A stretch of DNA of 8,089 nt, taken from contig RFKM01000009.1 of assembly GCA_003694465.1 (NCBI GenBank), positions 1-8,089 of the forward strand, read 5' to 3'. The notes beneath the pieces are model-generated. The model saw nothing but the letters and a program-made list of their open reading frames with translations, ran no database searches and was not told the origin of the DNA. Source of the stretch: Alphaproteobacteria bacterium (GTDB taxonomy: Bacteria > Pseudomonadota > Alphaproteobacteria > Rhodobacterales > Rhodobacteraceae). The translations under genes were made by a program, and so were the position numbers. Shown here piece by piece: positions 1 through 5,336 of the stretch. Each line of letters opens with the position of its first letter. Positions within the stretch are counted from its first letter, which is position 1.

Positions 1-193
1 CCTCCAATAGTTTCGCGCTTCCAGTTGTCTCAGCAGCGACTTCGATTCGATCACGCAAAACATTCAAGTGTGAATAAAGCAGGTTCGCCGAGAACGGCGC
101 CTTGTCCTTGTCGAGGGTCGTGATCAGAGTCGTAAGAGTGACCCTCAAGGCAAAAATCTGCGACAAGAGTTCTTTATATTGTTCCTGGTTCAC
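1..193 (-). CDS. Unknown protein coupled to pheS (partial, N-terminal 64 residues)
   Basis: A leftward reading frame opens at a GTG (bases 193-191) and stays open for 64 codons to the window edge, so the C-terminal part is missing. The GTG shares four bases (GTGA) with the pheS stop codon, and GGAGGA lies 8 bases upstream of it, inside the end of pheS; this points to translational coupling. The protein begins [18 protein letters not shown] and appears mainly helical, with regularly spaced Leu/Ile/Val and a charged stretch near residues 28-31 (DKDK). I see no signal peptide and no motif I recognise. It is not PheT, whose N-terminus is quite different. G+C over bases 1-180 is about 48% by count, far below pheS, and codons such as TTA-rich or AAA/CAA/TAT types are more frequent than in the neighbours. 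This suggests recent acquisition, though small variable genes also behave so. The existence of a gene here is well supported; its function is unknown. Confidence 0.72.
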   Translation of the reverse strand, partial: MNQEQYKELLSQIFALRVTLTTLITTLDKDKAPFSANLLYSHLNVLRDRIEVAAETTGSAKLLE

Positions 194-1263
194 CGCGATA
201 GTCCTCCACGCATGGTCGGGATGTCCAGCGCGGCGAAGCCATAATGCTTCAGCCAGCGCAGGTCTGAATCGAAGAAGGCGCGCAGGTCGGGGATGCCGTA
301 TTTCAGCATCGCCAGCCGGTCGATGCCGATGCCGAAGGCAAAGCCCTGCCATTCTTTCGGGTCGACGCCGGCGGCTTCCAGAACCTTGGGGTGGACCATG
401 CCGGAGCCGAGGATTTCCATCCAGTCGTCGCCCTCGCCCACCTTCAGCCGGCCACCCTCCCACGAGCAGCGCAGATCGACCTCGGCCGAGGGTTCGGTGA
501 AGGGAAAATGCGAGGCGCGGAAGCGCAGTTCCACCTCGTCGACCTCGAAGAAGGCGCGGCAGAATTCCTCCAGCGTCCACTTCAGGTTGGCCATCGAGAT
601 GTCCTTGCCGATCGCCAGCCCCTCGACCTGATGGAACATCGGCGTGTGGGTCTGGTCATAGTCCGACCGATAGACCCGCCCCGGCGCGATGATGCGGATC
701 GGCGCGCCATGCTCGAGCATCGCCCGGATCTGCACCGGTGAGGTATGGGTGCGCAGCACATGCGGCGGGCGCTCGTCGCCCGCGTCGCGGTGCATGTAGA
801 AGGTGTCGAACTCCTGCCGGGCCGGGTGGTGCGGCGGGATGTTGAGCGCGTCGAAATTGTGCCAGTCGGTTTCGATCTGCGGCCCCTCGGCCACGGCGAA
901 CCCCATGTCGGCAAAGATGGTGGTGACTTCCTCGGTCACCTGACTCACCGGGTGGATGGTGCCGGCGGGGCGCGGGCGGGCCGGCAGTGTCACGTCAAGC
1001 CACTCGGCCTTCAGCCGTTCCTCGAGGGCGGCATCGGCCAGCGCCTCTTTCCGGGCGGCGAGGGCGGCGTTGATCTCGTCCTTCAGGGCATTGAGCTTCG
1101 GCCCCATGACCTTGCGCTCTTCCGGCGTCATCTTGCCAAGCTCGCGCATCTTCAGCGCCACTTCGCCCTTCTTGCCCAGCGCCTCGACGCGGATCTCCTC
1201 CAGCGCCGCCTCGCTCTCGGCGGCAGCGATGGCCGCAAGGTATTTCTGCCTCAGATCTTCCAT
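190..1263 (-). CDS. pheS: Phenylalanine--tRNA ligase alpha subunit
   Basis: Catalytic subunit of the cytoplasmic (alpha-beta)2 enzyme that charges tRNA-Phe with phenylalanine using ATP. The protein is 357 residues, normal for bacterial PheS. Residues 1-90 form the charged coiled-coil arm that contacts tRNA. The class II catalytic core follows: motif 1 region near [13 protein letters not shown] (101-113), the ATP and amino-acid pocket through [10 protein letters not shown] (171-180) and [10 protein letters not shown] (211-220), motif 2 at [16 protein letters not shown] (248-263), and motif 3 at [17 protein letters not shown] (307-323). The chosen ATG begins [11 protein letters not shown] and has GAGGA 7 bases upstream. 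The same frame runs on for about 186 codons upstream, but that part overlaps trkH and has no PheS character, so it is not coding. The gap to the trkH stop is 74 bases; the best promoter-like pair there, TTGTGG / 17 / TAGCAA (1292-1320), is weak, so pheS may be co-transcribed with trkH. The stop overlaps the next gene. Confidence 0.97.
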   Translation of the reverse strand: MEDLRQKYLAAIAAAESEAALEEIRVEALGKKGEVALKMRELGKMTPEERKVMGPKLNALKDEINAALAARKEALADAALEERLKAEWLDVTLPARPRPAGTIHPVSQVTEEVTTIFADMGFAVAEGPQIETDWHNFDALNIPPHHPARQEFDTFYMHRDAGDERPPHVLRTHTSPVQIRAMLEHGAPIRIIAPGRVYRSDYDQTHTPMFHQVEGLAIGKDISMANLKWTLEEFCRAFFEVDEVELRFRASHFPFTEPSAEVDLRCSWEGGRLKVGEGDDWMEILGSGMVHPKVLEAAGVDPKEWQGFAFGIGIDRLAMLKYGIPDLRAFFDSDLRWLKHYGFAALDIPTMRGGLSR

Positions 1264-1337
1264 CCCGGCTTCCTCAATTCTGGTTGGCGCGTTGCTAGCG
1301 CAGCTTGCCGCGGGCCACAAGGTTTGAAGCCCGGCCC

Positions 1338-2756
1338 TCAGGCCAGCGCGCGCCAGTAGGTGGGGGTGAACAGCACGAAGAGGGTGAGCATTTCCAGCCG
1401 GCCGGCATACATGGCGAAGACCAGAACCGACTTGGCGCTGTCGGGGAGGGTGGCGAAGTTGCCCGCCGGCCCGACCACGTCGCCCACCCCGGGGCCGACA
1501 TTGGCCACCGCCGTGAGCGACGCCGAAAGGGCGGTGAGCGTGTCGAGGCCGAGGAAATCGAGCGCGACGGCAATGACCCCAACCGTGAGCACGTAGAAAT
1601 AGAAGAACGAGACCACGCCGGCCAGAACGTCGTCGGAGACGGGGCGCCCCTCGTAACGGGTGACAAAGACCCCGTGCGGCATGTGGATGGCGCGCACCCG
1701 GTCGCGCACCGCCCGCATGAGGATCAGCCAGCGCATCGCCTTGGCGCCGCCGGCGGTCGAGCCGGTGCAGCCGCCCACCGGCGTCAGCAGGAAGAAGGCC
1801 ACGGCAAAGACCGGCCCCCATGTGAGGTAATCCTCGGTGGCATAGCCCGTGGTGGTCACCACCGAGACCACGTTGAAGGCCACCCGGCGCAGGGCCTCGC
1901 CCAGCGGCACCTCATTGCTGAGCGAGAGCCAGAGGGTCATCACCACGATCACAGCGCCGACGCTGACAAGGAAGGCCCTGACCTGTTCCGATTGGAAGGT
2001 TCGGCGGGTGTAGATGCGGATATACCAGGCAAAGGGCAGCCCCCCCGCGAGCATGAAGAGCGTGCCCGACCATTGCAGGAACGGGCTGGTGAAATGGCCG
2101 AAGGAGGCGTCGTAATTCGAATAGCCCCCGGTCGAGAGCGTCGTCATCGCGTGGGTGATGGCGTCGAAGGGGATCATCCCGCCCAGCCAGTAGGTCGCTG
2201 CCGCCAGAGCGACGAGGCCGAGATAGATCCCCAGCGTCGCCAGCGCGTATCCCGCCGCCGTGCGCAGTTCCTTCTCGCCCTTGTCCGAGCTTTCGGTGCG
2301 AAAGAGCTGCATCCCCCCGACCTGCAGCATCGGCAGAAGCGCCATCGCCGTGACCACGAAGCCGACACCGCCCAGCAGCTGCAGCAGCGCCCGCCAGAAC
2401 AGGATGCCGCGCGGCGTCTGCTCCAGCCCCGACATCACCGTCGAGCCGGTGGTGGTGATCCCCGACATCGCCTCGAACACGGCGTCGGCCGGCGACATGC
2501 CCCAGAGCCACAGGGGCAGGGCCGCCGAGAGCCCGGCCGTCAGCCAGACCGATGCGGTCAGCAGGAAGCCGTGCAACCGTTCGAACCCGCCCAGCGCGCC
2601 GCGGGTGGCGATCATCGTGAAGGCGCCGATCGAACCGAGCAGCGCCGCCGCGGCGCTGAAACTCGGCGCCGTTTCGGCAAACAGCAGCGCGTTCACCGCC
2701 ATGAGCAGGGCCGTGAACAGCATCACCGCGCCGTTGACGAAAATGACCACGTTCAT
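1338..2756 (-). CDS. trkH: Trk-type potassium uptake system membrane subunit TrkH
   Basis: Inner-membrane channel subunit that brings K+ into the cell, normally gated by the cytoplasmic NAD/ATP-binding protein TrkA. The 472-residue product is near the family length (about 480). It is very hydrophobic and shows the four pore-loop segments of the TrkH/TrkG/KtrB superfamily in order: [10 protein letters not shown] (98-107), [10 protein letters not shown] (205-214), [10 protein letters not shown] (299-308) and [11 protein letters not shown] (415-425). Each carries the Gly that lines the selectivity filter. A gating-loop-like [15 protein letters not shown] lies at 328-342. The C-terminus, [19 protein letters not shown] (451-469), is also characteristic. 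The ATG is supported by an in-frame TGA 21 bases upstream and by AGAGG 5 bases before it, so no longer start is possible. No trkA is visible in the window. Lying between rplT and pheS, the gene is functionally unrelated to its translation neighbours. A strong hairpin separates it from rplT, so it probably has its own promoter, which I could not identify. Confidence 0.95.
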   Translation of the reverse strand: MNVVIFVNGAVMLFTALLMAVNALLFAETAPSFSAAAALLGSIGAFTMIATRGALGGFERLHGFLLTASVWLTAGLSAALPLWLWGMSPADAVFEAMSGITTTGSTVMSGLEQTPRGILFWRALLQLLGGVGFVVTAMALLPMLQVGGMQLFRTESSDKGEKELRTAAGYALATLGIYLGLVALAAATYWLGGMIPFDAITHAMTTLSTGGYSNYDASFGHFTSPFLQWSGTLFMLAGGLPFAWYIRIYTRRTFQSEQVRAFLVSVGAVIVVMTLWLSLSNEVPLGEALRRVAFNVVSVVTTTGYATEDYLTWGPVFAVAFFLLTPVGGCTGSTAGGAKAMRWLILMRAVRDRVRAIHMPHGVFVTRYEGRPVSDDVLAGVVSFFYFYVLTVGVIAVALDFLGLDTLTALSASLTAVANVGPGVGDVVGPAGNFATLPDSAKSVLVFAMYAGRLEMLTLFVLFTPTYWRALA

Positions 2757-2893
2757 CGCTGCCTCTGGGCCCTGTCATCTTGCCCGGCGGCCCGTCTCCG
2801 CCAGCGCCACCTTGGCCCGGCGCCGGACGATTGTCGAGCGCCGCCGGCCGCCGCAGATCCTGCACCGGGCCGGACCTGCCCCCTTGAATGACA
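2757..2893 (-). other. Non-coding leader region upstream of trkH
   Basis: This 137-base stretch between the rplT hairpin and the trkH ATG should hold the trkH promoter. It is extremely GC-rich, with a perfect 10-base palindrome CCGGCGCCGG at 2817-2826. I see no pair of -35 and -10 boxes with proper spacing, and no convincing small gene: the open frames crossing it are shadows of rplT and trkH. The final bases carry the trkH ribosome binding site AGAGG. Confidence 0.5.
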
Positions 2894-2922
2894 GCGCGCC
2901 GGCCCCGAGGGGACCGGCGCGC
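2894..2922 (-). terminator. Strong hairpin after rplT, probable terminator
   Basis: Arms GCGCGCCGGCCCC (2894-2906) and GGGACCGGCGCGC (2910-2922) pair over 13 bases around a 3-base loop. In RNA copied from the minus strand the one mismatch becomes a G-U wobble, so the stem is continuous on that strand only, which fits an end for the rpmI-rplT transcript 24 bases after the rplT stop. The bases that follow are only weakly U-rich (TGTCATTC), as is common in GC-rich alphaproteobacteria. It could instead be an attenuator or a processing signal with read-through into trkH. Confidence 0.7.
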
Positions 2923-2946
2923 CCAGCAAATTCATCTTCCTGTCGT

Positions 2947-3309
2947 TCAGGCCAGCGCCGCCTTCGCCTTCTCGACGATGACGCCGAAGGCTTCCGGCTC
3001 GTGCACCGCCAGATCGGCGAGGACCTTGCGGTCGACCTCGATGCCCGACTTGGCAAGCCCGTTGATGAAGCGCGAATAGGTCAGCGATTCGTCATGGGCG
3101 CGCACCGCGGCGTTGATCCGCTGGATCCAGAGCGCGCGGAAATTGCGCTTGCGCTGCTTGCGGTCGCGGGTTGCATACTGGTTGGCCTTGTCGACGGCCT
3201 GGGTCGCCGTCTTGAAGTTGCGCGAACGCGCACCGTAATAGCCTTTGGCCGCCTTGATGATCTTCTTGTGGCGGGCGTGGGTCGTGGTTCCACCTTTGAC
3301 GCGGGACAT
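2947..3309 (-). CDS. rplT: 50S ribosomal protein L20
   Basis: Large-subunit ribosomal protein that binds 23S rRNA early in 50S assembly. The 120-residue product is of normal length. It has the family's highly basic extended N-terminus, [21 protein letters not shown], which threads into rRNA, followed by [20 protein letters not shown] (23-42) and [20 protein letters not shown] (48-67). The globular C-terminal half runs through [20 protein letters not shown]. The ATG is preceded by TAAGGAGGT, a near-perfect complement of the 16S 3' end, whose TAA is also the rpmI stop codon. Only 12 bases separate the two genes, so they form one transcript and are probably translated together. In E. coli and Bacillus L20 represses its own operon; no direct evidence for that is visible here beyond a small leader hairpin ahead of rpmI. 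Confidence 0.98.
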   Translation of the reverse strand: MSRVKGGTTTHARHKKIIKAAKGYYGARSRNFKTATQAVDKANQYATRDRKQRKRNFRALWIQRINAAVRAHDESLTYSRFINGLAKSGIEVDRKVLADLAVHEPEAFGVIVEKAKAALA

Positions 3310-3310
3310 G

Positions 3311-3324
3311 CTCGGACCTCCTTA
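3311..3324 (-). promoter_or_regulatory. rplT ribosome binding site overlapping the rpmI stop
   Basis: Read leftward, the bases TAAGGAGGTCCGAG sit directly before the rplT ATG. TAA (3324-3322) ends rpmI and at the same time begins the Shine-Dalgarno run TAAGGAGGT. A ribosome finishing L35 therefore stands on the L20 start site, which favours coupled synthesis. Confidence 0.85.
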
Positions 3325-3522
3325 GCGCGAATAGGGCATCATCGGCTTGATGATCTGCTCATCAGCCTTCGACAGCAGCGTCGTTCCCCGCGCCTGGCGG
3401 ATGAACTTGTTGGTGCGCTTGATCATGCCATGGCGCTTGCCGGCCTGCGCCGTCTTGATCCGGCCCGAGGCCGTCACCTTGAACCGCTTCTTGCAGCTCG
3501 ACTTCGTCTTCATCTTGGGCAT
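3322..3522 (-). CDS. rpmI: 50S ribosomal protein L35
   Basis: Small basic protein of the large ribosomal subunit. The 66-residue product matches the family length and starts [20 protein letters not shown], the standard L35 N-terminus, with the conserved Lys-rich core and [20 protein letters not shown] towards the C-terminus (35-54). AAGGAGA lies 5 bases before the ATG. It is the first gene of the rpmI-rplT unit. The infC gene, which precedes rpmI in many bacteria, is absent: the DNA upstream is a divergent promoter region. A well-formed promoter lies about 75 bases ahead of the start. Confidence 0.98.
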   Translation of the reverse strand: MPKMKTKSSCKKRFKVTASGRIKTAQAGKRHGMIKRTNKFIRQARGTTLLSKADEQIIKPMMPYSR

Positions 3523-3534
3523 TTCGGTCTCCTT

Positions 3535-3560
3535 CGAGTTACCCGATTACGCGCGACTCG
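3535..3560 (-). promoter_or_regulatory. Small leader hairpin ahead of the rpmI ribosome binding site
   Basis: In the leftward leader RNA, CGAGT (3560-3556) can pair with ACTCG (3539-3535), leaving 16 bases between; the stem ends immediately upstream of AAGGAGA. A competing short stem CCGA/TCGG uses part of the same bases. The position would suit autoregulation by L20, but the stem is only five pairs and may be chance. Confidence 0.25.
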
Positions 3561-3597
3561 GCATGCCACCTGGGCCGGCCGCGCTGTTGAAGCCGCG

Positions 3598-3626
3598 CAT
3601 ATAGGCCGGATCGGGGTTTGCGGCAA
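3598..3626 (-). promoter_or_regulatory. Sigma-70-type promoter of rpmI-rplT
   Basis: Read leftward, TTGCCG (3626-3621) and TATATG (3603-3598) are separated by exactly 17 bases. This is the usual housekeeping promoter form of the Rhodobacterales. Transcription would begin near base 3591, giving a leader of about 69 bases before the rpmI ATG. It is the clearest promoter in the window. Confidence 0.75.
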
Positions 3627-3673
3627 GCCCAAAATCGCCCGGATCGCTCCTTCGACCGCGGGTGAAGCGGGGC

Positions 3674-3702
3674 GTGACAGGGTCGGGCAAATCGGCTATT
3701 CG
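3674..3702 (+). promoter_or_regulatory. Possible promoter of the cytochrome oxidase subunit IV gene
   Basis: GTGACA (3674-3679) differs from the -35 consensus at one base, and TATTCG stands 17 bases further (3697-3702). The -10 match is poor (TAT only), so the call is tentative. Its placement 43 bases before the ATG and between two copies of an 11-base repeat gives some support. Confidence 0.35.
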
Positions 3703-3714
3703 GGGGCAAATCGG
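3685..3714 (+). repeat. Two copies of an 11-base direct repeat
   Basis: GGGCAAATCGG occurs at 3685-3695 and again at 3704-3714, 19 bases start to start. The copies flank the putative -10 box of the rightward gene, one in the promoter spacer and one just downstream. Spacing near two helical turns would suit a regulator bound on one face of the DNA. No known operator was recognised. Confidence 0.5.
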
Positions 3715-3744
3715 AAGAACTGCCAGGAAAGGTAAGGGAGAGCC

Positions 3745-3879
3745 ATGGCTGAACATGAACACGGCACGATGGATGTTCGCGTGCACGAAAAGACCTTCGA
3801 GAACTTCATCAAGTTCATGGGCCGCGCGGCCATGGTCTGCATCGCGATTCTCATCTTCCTCGCGATCTTCAATTCCTGA
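3745..3879 (+). CDS. aa3-type cytochrome c oxidase subunit IV (small bacterial type)
   Basis: A 44-residue gene, easy to overlook by size. The protein begins MAEHEHGTMDVRVHEKTFEN and continues with a short basic and aromatic stretch (FIKFMGR, 21-27), then one membrane helix (about 28-43, AAMVCIAILIFLAIFN) and ends at Ser44. This plan is that of the small subunit IV of the Rhodobacter and Paracoccus aa3 oxidase: a soluble N-terminus on the cytoplasmic side and one helix packed against the core, non-essential for electron transfer in those organisms. GGGAG lies 5 bases before the ATG. The subunits I, II and III of the oxidase are not in the window, so this gene is separate from the main cta genes. 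A strong terminator follows, so it is probably a single-gene transcript. Confidence 0.9.
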   Translation: MAEHEHGTMDVRVHEKTFENFIKFMGRAAMVCIAILIFLAIFNS

Positions 3880-3881
3880 CC

Positions 3882-3932
3882 CGGGTCTTGCGTGCCTCCG
3901 GCCTCGGGGCCGGGGGCCTTGCCCGTTTTTTT
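3882..3932 (+). terminator. Intrinsic terminator after the cytochrome oxidase subunit IV gene
   Basis: Arms GCCTCCGGCC (3894-3903) and GGCCGGGGGC (3908-3917) pair over ten bases with one wobble around a TCGG loop. An outer CGGG/CCCG (3882-3885 with 3922-3925) can extend the stem to abut a run of seven T (3926-3932). It starts three bases after the stop codon. Confidence 0.85.
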
Positions 3933-3965
3933 GACCATTTCCTTTTTCCCATTCGAGCGGGTTCC

Positions 3966-4565
3966 ATGCTGAAGCGATTTTTCCTCCTTGTCTTCGTCCT
4001 GCTCGGCCTCGCCGCCTGCGCGGGCGAATCGAAATGGGCGCCCGATGACGACGTGATCCGGGCGAGCTATGCCGCGCCGGGGCCTTCGAAGCTCACGCTT
4101 TTCACGGTGATCAATGTCCGCACCGGCCAGGGCGGGCACTCGGCGCTGATGGTTTCGGCCCCGTCGCAGCGGGTTCTGTTCGATCCGGCCGGCTCGTTCC
4201 ACCATCCGCGCCTGCCCGAACGCAACGACGTCATCTATGGCATGACCGACCCGGCGGTCGATTTCTACATCGACTACCATTCGCGCAAGTCCTGGCGCGT
4301 TGTCCGGCAGGATCTCGTCGTGCCCGACGCGGTGGCCGAACAGGCGCTGCGGGCCGTGCAAGCCTATGGCGCCGTGCCCAAGGCCCATTGCGCAAACTCG
4401 ATCACCACCATCCTGAAGTCGCTGCCCGGCTTCGAGGAGACGAAAGTCACCTATTTCCCGGTCAACCTCATGGAGCAATTCGCCCGCCACCCCGGGGTGG
4501 AAACGAGCGAATTCCACGATGACGACCCGGACAACAACGGCGAGATTCTCGCGCGCGGGGTCTGA
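3966..4565 (+). CDS. Putative lipoprotein, possibly a permuted papain-like hydrolase
   Basis: A 199-residue protein with a lipoprotein signal: basic start MLKR, hydrophobic stretch 5-15, and lipobox LAAC with lipidated Cys18. It should be exported and anchored to a membrane on the periplasmic side; residue 19 is Ala, so no inner-membrane retention signal by the Asp+2 rule. The mature part has a beta-rich segment ending in GQGGHSALMV (54-63, His58) and LFDPAGSFHH (71-80), then a helix led by AHCANSITTILK (140-151, Cys142). The order His first, Cys later, with GHSA and HCANS contexts, resembles circularly permuted NlpC/P60-like families such as YiiX or the DUF4105/Lnb type. This is inference from pattern, not a firm match. 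The C-terminus is acidic (EFHDDDPDNNGE). The start is set by the signal sequence; a longer TTG-started frame would run through the terminator. The ribosome site (GAGCGGG) is weak, and no -10 box lies in the 33 bases after the terminator, so transcription may be read-through from upstream. Confidence 0.8.
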   Translation: MLKRFFLLVFVLLGLAACAGESKWAPDDDVIRASYAAPGPSKLTLFTVINVRTGQGGHSALMVSAPSQRVLFDPAGSFHHPRLPERNDVIYGMTDPAVDFYIDYHSRKSWRVVRQDLVVPDAVAEQALRAVQAYGAVPKAHCANSITTILKSLPGFEETKVTYFPVNLMEQFARHPGVETSEFHDDDPDNNGEILARGV

Positions 4566-4577
4566 ACCCACCGCGCG
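4552..4577. terminator. Possible bidirectional hairpin between convergent genes
   Basis: CGCGCG (4552-4557) and GGGT (4558-4561) pair with ACCC (4566-4569) and CGCGCG (4572-4577), with a two-base bulge and the loop CTGA, which contains the lipoprotein stop. It lies where rightward and leftward transcripts meet (24 bases between the two stops) and could serve both. There is no T-run on either side. Confidence 0.35.
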
Positions 4578-4589
4578 GGCCAGCGCCTG

Positions 4590-5270
4590 CTACCGGTGTT
4601 TGGGGCTCGGGCGCACATCGCCCGACGCCTGGTCGATCACCACATCTGCCGGAAGACGGCGCTGCAGAACCCGCCGGGCGTTGGGGATGTCATTGCCAAG
4701 GGCCTTCTGGCGTGCCGCCTCCGGCGCGTAGCCATACCCTTCCCAGCGGGCGATCAGGCGGCGCTCGAGCTCGGCCTCGGGCAGCTCGATGAAGGCCGAA
4801 AAGTCCCACGCGGCGGCCAGCGCGCGCCAGGGCTCTTCGTCGAGCAGCAGATAGTTTCCCTCGACAACGACGGTGCGCACCTCCGGCCCGATCGCCCGCG
4901 CACCGGCAATGGCCATCTCGCGGCTGCGGTCGAAAACCGGAACGATCAATTCGCCGCCGTCGCGCAGGCGGGCGATGGCCGAGGCGAACCCGGCGAAATC
5001 GAAGGTTTCCGGCGCTCCCTTGCGGGCCAGAAGACCGCGCGCGGCAAGCAGGCCGTTGTCGAGATGGAAGCCGTCCATCGGCATCACCTCGGCCGCCTCG
5101 CCTGCCTCGCCGAAGGCCTGCGCGAGGGCCTCGGCGAGGGTCGATTTTCCCGCGCCGGGTGGGCCGGCGACGGCGACAAGGCGGCGCGCCGTCCCCTCGG
5201 GCGGCCGGCCCGCCAGACCGGCGAGGCGCCGCGCCATGTCTGCAACCTGATCTGACTTCGCCTTCGACAT
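4590..5270 (-). CDS. FrcK/uridine-kinase-like P-loop kinase
   Basis: A 226-residue cytoplasmic kinase of the P-loop NTPase fold that moves phosphate from ATP to a small substrate. The Walker A motif is GPPGAGKST (36-44) after a beta strand RRLVAVA. MPMDGFHLDN (63-72) is the substrate-side Asp motif shared with uridine kinases, phosphoribulokinase and pantothenate kinase. PVFDRSRE (111-118) and VVVEGNYLLLDEEPW (134-148) are Walker-B-like and characteristic of the nucleoside/nucleotide kinase-like group that includes FrcK of rhizobial fructose uptake operons. A lid-like Arg-rich region is RRLIARWEGYGY (180-191), and GNDIPNARRV (202-211) is also typical. The ATG starts MSKAKSDQV; the same frame extends far upstream only as antisense of the next gene. 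It is convergent with the lipoprotein and divergent from the oxidoreductase, 66 bases away, so it may share regulation with that operon. The substrate (fructose, another sugar or a nucleoside) cannot be decided; no transporter genes are visible. Confidence 0.88.
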   Translation of the reverse strand: MSKAKSDQVADMARRLAGLAGRPPEGTARRLVAVAGPPGAGKSTLAEALAQAFGEAGEAAEVMPMDGFHLDNGLLAARGLLARKGAPETFDFAGFASAIARLRDGGELIVPVFDRSREMAIAGARAIGPEVRTVVVEGNYLLLDEEPWRALAAAWDFSAFIELPEAELERRLIARWEGYGYAPEAARQKALGNDIPNARRVLQRRLPADVVIDQASGDVRPSPKHR

Positions 5271-5336
5271 ACCGTCTTGCCCCCGCTGCGATCCGCCGCA
5301 AGGATAGACCGGAACGGCGGCAACGGCGAGAGCAGC
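5271..5336. promoter_or_regulatory. Divergent control region, kinase versus GMC oxidoreductase
   Basis: Sixty-six bases separate two divergent start codons, so both promoters and any operator must fit here or reach into the genes. An inverted pair CCGCCG (5293-5298) and CGGCGG (5315-5320) with 16 bases between, and CTTGC/GCAAG (5276-5280 with 5298-5302), are possible operator halves but are plain in such GC-rich DNA. A TTGCCC at 5277-5282 lacks a good -10 at 16-18 bases. The rightward ribosome site is a weak GCGAGAG. Confidence 0.4.

Noticed and set aside
1292..1320. TTGTGG / 17 / TAGCAA as a pheS promoter
   Set aside because: Each box matches the consensus at only three of six positions; kept as a remark under pheS rather than as a feature.
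1264..1821. N-terminal extension of pheS by about 186 codons in the same frame
   Set aside because: It overlaps the trkH 3' end in another frame, is not PheS-like, and the ATG at 1263 with its ribosome site gives a normal-length protein.
2817..2826. Perfect palindrome CCGGCGCCGG upstream of trkH
   Set aside because: Pure GC palindromes of this length are common in such sequence, and nothing around it indicates an operator.
1305..2891. A 528-codon rightward open frame opposite trkH
   Set aside because: Its translation is a repetitive Arg/Gly/His/Glu-rich mix without any domain, and it is fully antisense to trkH, which has all four pore-loop motifs.
2260..3735. A 491-codon rightward open frame opposite trkH, rplT and rpmI
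   Set aside because: It is antisense to two ribosomal protein genes and part of trkH and has no recognisable domain.
3931..3959. TTGACC after the terminator as a -35 box for the lipoprotein gene
   Set aside because: At 15-18 bases downstream there is only GC-rich sequence with no resemblance to a -10 box, and the TT belongs to the terminator T-run.
4607..4625. Hairpin TCGGGCG / CGCCCGA near the kinase 3' end
   Set aside because: It lies within the kinase C-terminal codons, has no T-run, and short GC stems like this are frequent by chance here.
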